Below are positions 53,319-55,577 of a stretch of DNA of 55,577 nt, piece after piece. Every line of letters starts with the position of its first letter. Positions within the stretch are counted from its first letter, which is position 1. Under the pieces are notes generated by a model, which ran no database searches, was not told where the DNA came from, and saw only the letters and a list, made by a program, of their open reading frames with translations. A program made the translations under genes and the position numbers. The DNA is from Bacteroidales bacterium (GTDB lineage: Bacteria; Bacteroidota; Bacteroidia; Bacteroidales; PWNQ01): NCBI GenBank assembly GCA_021740245.1, contig JAIPAE010000003.1, forward strand, positions 1 through 55,577, in the 5' to 3' direction.

Positions 53319-54443
53319 ATGAAATTCATAGTCTCCAGCACTTTACTGTTGAAAAACGTGCAATCCATCAGCGGGGTTTTAAGCACAAATAATACCATGC
53401 CGATTTTAGACGATTTCCTGTTTGATGTTAAAGAAAACGAACTGGAAATAACGGCTTCGGATCTGGAAACCACTATGCAGGTAAGTGTTGGCATGACGCA
53501 AAGCGATGGAACGGGAACCATTGCTATTCCTGCCAAAATATTGCTTGATACGCTGAAAACATTTGCCGATATCCCAATTACTTTTGATATCAATCTGGAA
53601 GATTCAGCTATTGAACTCAGTACTGACGAAGGTAAATTTAAACTCACTGGTCACAAAGCAGATGAGTATCCTCAATTACCGATTATTGAAGAACCTCAGG
53701 AATTTGAGATAACAGCGGATGCTATGGCTACAGCCATCAACAAAACCATTTTTGCTACTGGTGTTGATGAGCTTCGCCCGGTAATGTCAGGTGTGCTTTG
53801 TGAACTGAATGAAGATGATATTACCTTTGTAGCTACAGACGCTCATAAGCTTGTACGCTATCGCAGAACCGATTACAAACCCGGATTATCACAAAACTTT
53901 ATCATCCCCAAAAAACCGCTGAACCAGATGAAAAGCATTCTCAGTGCCGGCGATGATGAAAAAGTTCAGGTGCAATACAACGAGACCAACGCCTTTTTCC
54001 ATTTCAATAATGTAAATGTGATCTGCCGCCTGATTGAAGGAAAATATCCCAACTATGAAGCCGTAATTCCCAAAGACAATACCAACACCCTTACGGTAGA
54101 CCGCCAGAATCTGCTTAACTCTATCAAGCGTGTTTCGATCTTTGCCAATCAATCAACCCATCAGGTACGTTTTGGTATATCCGGACAGGAACTTGTTCTT
54201 TCTGCCGAAGACGTGGACTTCAGCAATGAAGCTAAAGAACGCCTGAACTGTAATTACGACGGCGAAGATATGGAAATCGGATTTAACTCACGATTTATCA
54301 TCGAAATGCTGAATAACCTTACAAATGATGAAGTCATCTTTGAACTCTCAACACCGGAAAGAGCCGGATTGATCAGCCCTGCAGAAAAAGACGAAAATGA
54401 AGATATCCTGATGCTGGTGATGCCGGTGATGCTGAACTCGTAA
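53319..54443 (+). CDS. dnaN: DNA polymerase III sliding clamp (beta subunit)
   Basis: A 374-residue protein of three repeated clamp domains that forms a ring on DNA. Recognised from MKFIVSSTLLLKNVQSISGV, TATDAHKLVRYR-like VATDAHKLVRYRRTD, and FNSRFIIEMLNNL, and a C-terminal end LMLVMPVML as in family members. Length is normal. No oriC, dnaA box cluster or dnaA gene was seen around it, so here dnaN is not next to the replication origin. Confidence 0.97.
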   Translation: MKFIVSSTLLLKNVQSISGVLSTNNTMPILDDFLFDVKENELEITASDLETTMQVSVGMTQSDGTGTIAIPAKILLDTLKTFADIPITFDINLEDSAIELSTDEGKFKLTGHKADEYPQLPIIEEPQEFEITADAMATAINKTIFATGVDELRPVMSGVLCELNEDDITFVATDAHKLVRYRRTDYKPGLSQNFIIPKKPLNQMKSILSAGDDEKVQVQYNETNAFFHFNNVNVICRLIEGKYPNYEAVIPKDNTNTLTVDRQNLLNSIKRVSIFANQSTHQVRFGISGQELVLSAEDVDFSNEAKERLNCNYDGEDMEIGFNSRFIIEMLNNLTNDEVIFELSTPERAGLISPAEKDENEDILMLVMPVMLNS

Positions 54444-54483
54444 TAAAATTTAAAGATTTGTAAATCCGATACCCAGACAATTT

Positions 54484-54517
54484 CGGAAATCAGTTGCTAA
54501 ATAATTCCGGATTTTTT
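54484..54517 (+). terminator. Possible intrinsic terminator after dnaN
   Basis: CGGAA (54484-54488) pairs with TTCCG (54505-54509) around a 16-base loop, followed by GA and six T residues (54512-54517). The stem is short and the loop is long, so it is only a candidate. It lies 40 bases after the dnaN stop. Confidence 0.4.
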
Positions 54518-54545
54518 GTAATTTTGATTTAGACTGTATTATTCA

Positions 54546-54666
54546 TGCATTAAGTTTAGGTCAGATGCAAGGCGTGGAAAGTCGCAGATATAGTAGTCTA
54601 TTTCAAAGTTTACCCCGTATTTATCGGGAACTTTCGCAACGCAGCAGATGGCCTGAAATTAATGCA
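54546..54666. repeat. 121-base imperfect palindrome (dispersed-repeat-like element)
   Basis: It is bounded by perfect 8-base inverted ends, TGCATTAA and TTAATGCA. Inside, the left arm (TTTAGGTCAGATGC, GCGTGGAAAGT) pairs imperfectly with the right arm (ACTTTCGCAACGC, GCAGATGGCCTGAAA), and there are internal small stems, including CCCG/CGGG around 54613-54628. No ORF of note. It looks like a palindromic intergenic repeat or a structured RNA. It lies between dnaN and the transporter gene, which it would precede as part of a leader if transcription starts at the TAATTTTG at 54519-54526. Confidence 0.55.
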
Positions 54667-54687
54667 GGTTAGGAAAAGAAACCTTTT

Positions 54688-55577
54688 ATGAATCAAAATC
54701 AATCAAAAACATCACACAGGGGATTTATTGCATTTACTATTTTCCAGAAAACAGCTCATTACATTTTTCTTTTTCTCTTTACACTGTTTTTTAAAAACTA
54801 CATAAACTACAATATAGAAGATTCATACCATTATTTCGGTATATTTCTATATTTGATCCCTATTGCATCTATAACTGGTGGATTTATATCTGATTACACG
54901 AATCGTACTCTGATTTTCCACATCGGTATCTGGCTGGCTATTATCGGATTATCCATCATTCTGTTTTCCGGGAGCGGAATTAGTTTAACCGTTTTTGTGG
55001 TATCATCCTTTGTTATGGCCATCGGACTGGGTTTTATTCATGTTATGATCATTACACTGATTGGTATCAATTCGGAGATCAGAAAAACCGAGAAGCAAAA
55101 CTACATTGATCTTGCATGGTACTTTCTTGCTATTACCTCAGCAAGCTTCCTGGTGAATATTCTCTCTCAATCAGGGGCCTTCAAAGAACCTGCCTTTAAG
55201 GCAACCGCGTTAAAAATTGCCGTTGTGTCCTTATTGACCGGATACATCATATGGCTAATACGGAATATAAAAAGAAATCCCTTTGCTGATGTAAGGCCTG
55301 AAACCAAATACAAACCCGCAAAGCCTGTTTTGATCCTTTTTTTAGTATTCATTTTTATATCCCTCATGAAAATCTCTGCAAATCAGATTTTATCTGTTCA
55401 CCTTAGCTTTAATTTTCACCACACTGTACATTGGAATTATGACGGCACTGCGCTTATTAAACTTATAATCACTCTGATAATTACAATAATATTATCAAAA
55501 AGAAATGGATTAAATACAAATATGATCTACAGAATATTCCGGTCATTATTCATCATATTTCCTGTTTTGTTTACCGG
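54688..55577 (+). CDS. Multi-helix membrane transporter (MFS/POT-like), C-terminus outside window
   Basis: The first 296 residues of a membrane protein run open to the window edge. About eight hydrophobic segments are visible. After a short polar start come HYIFLFLFTLFFKNYINYN, FGIFLYLIPIASITGGFISD with a loop SDYTNRTL resembling the MFS/POT motif between helices 2 and 3, and GLGFIHVMIITLIGINSEIR. The pattern of helix 2-loop-Asp and the six-helix first half fit the peptide/POT branch of the major facilitator superfamily, but the remaining half is missing and no PTR2 signature is certain. An AGGAAAAG sits 12 bases before the ATG. Confidence 0.65.
   Translation, partial: MNQNQSKTSHRGFIAFTIFQKTAHYIFLFLFTLFFKNYINYNIEDSYHYFGIFLYLIPIASITGGFISDYTNRTLIFHIGIWLAIIGLSIILFSGSGISLTVFVVSSFVMAIGLGFIHVMIITLIGINSEIRKTEKQNYIDLAWYFLAITSASFLVNILSQSGAFKEPAFKATALKIAVVSLLTGYIIWLIRNIKRNPFADVRPETKYKPAKPVLILFLVFIFISLMKISANQILSVHLSFNFHHTVHWNYDGTALIKLIITLIITIILSKRNGLNTNMIYRIFRSLFIIFPVLFT

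Overview
The window comes from a Bacteroidota genome, most likely class Bacteroidia. Evidence: two secreted proteins end in type A type IX secretion (T9SS) sorting domains; there is a PorE-like lipoprotein and gldF/gldG; most genes lack strong Shine-Dalgarno sites; and several upstream regions carry the Bacteroidota promoter form TTTG-N(18-21)-TAnnTTTG. I see no rRNA, tRNA, CRISPR array, prophage or insertion sequence. This looks like ordinary chromosome with a few accessory genes. The genus cannot be read from the sequence.

Layout, left to right. 1-6386 (minus) is a tight branched-chain acyl-CoA operon: carboxylase beta subunit, LiuC-like hydratase, biotin carboxylase subunit, acyl-CoA dehydrogenase, and a type 2 isopentenyl-diphosphate isomerase cut by the window edge. 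6601-8713 (minus) holds a predicted lipoprotein isoaspartate methyltransferase and an APC amino acid permease. 8793-12071 (minus) is thrS-infC-rpmI-rplT with a promoter and an intrinsic terminator; infC appears to start at AUA behind a perfect Shine-Dalgarno. 12443-17475 (minus) has two T9SS-exported FG-GAP repeat proteins (7 and 14 repeats) flanking a VOC protein and a macro-domain protein. 17587-21830 (minus) carries a citD-citE fusion, citF and a full-length NfeD protease.

22143-24467 is a short accessory patch: a surface lipoprotein, a NUMOD4/HNH endonuclease and an outer-membrane barrel protein. 24471-30104 (minus) has a MATE exporter, a lone receiver protein, clpS, an M48 lipoprotein, a short NfeD, a FloA-type flotillin, and folP. 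30171-40604 (plus) is a long co-directional run: duplicated DUF1599 protein, DoxX/MauE-like membrane protein, orphan DppB-type permease, tpiA, prmA, an unrecognised 1522-residue exported protein, plsY and the c-di-AMP synthase cdaA.

40671-46509 (minus) holds a TPR lipoprotein, def, ruvX, the PorE-like OmpA lipoprotein, folD and ffh. 46607-49319 (plus) holds a leaderless M23 peptidase, two unknown envelope genes and a SAM hydroxide adenosyltransferase. 49559-54443 (plus) is gldF-gldG-DUF4340-dnaN. The window ends with a 121-base imperfect palindrome and a truncated multi-membrane-segment transporter.

The strongest leads are the unrecognised 1522-residue envelope protein between prmA and plsY, the AUA-initiated infC, the Gln-to-His change in the isomerase motif, the CitD-CitE fusion, and the long palindrome near the right edge.
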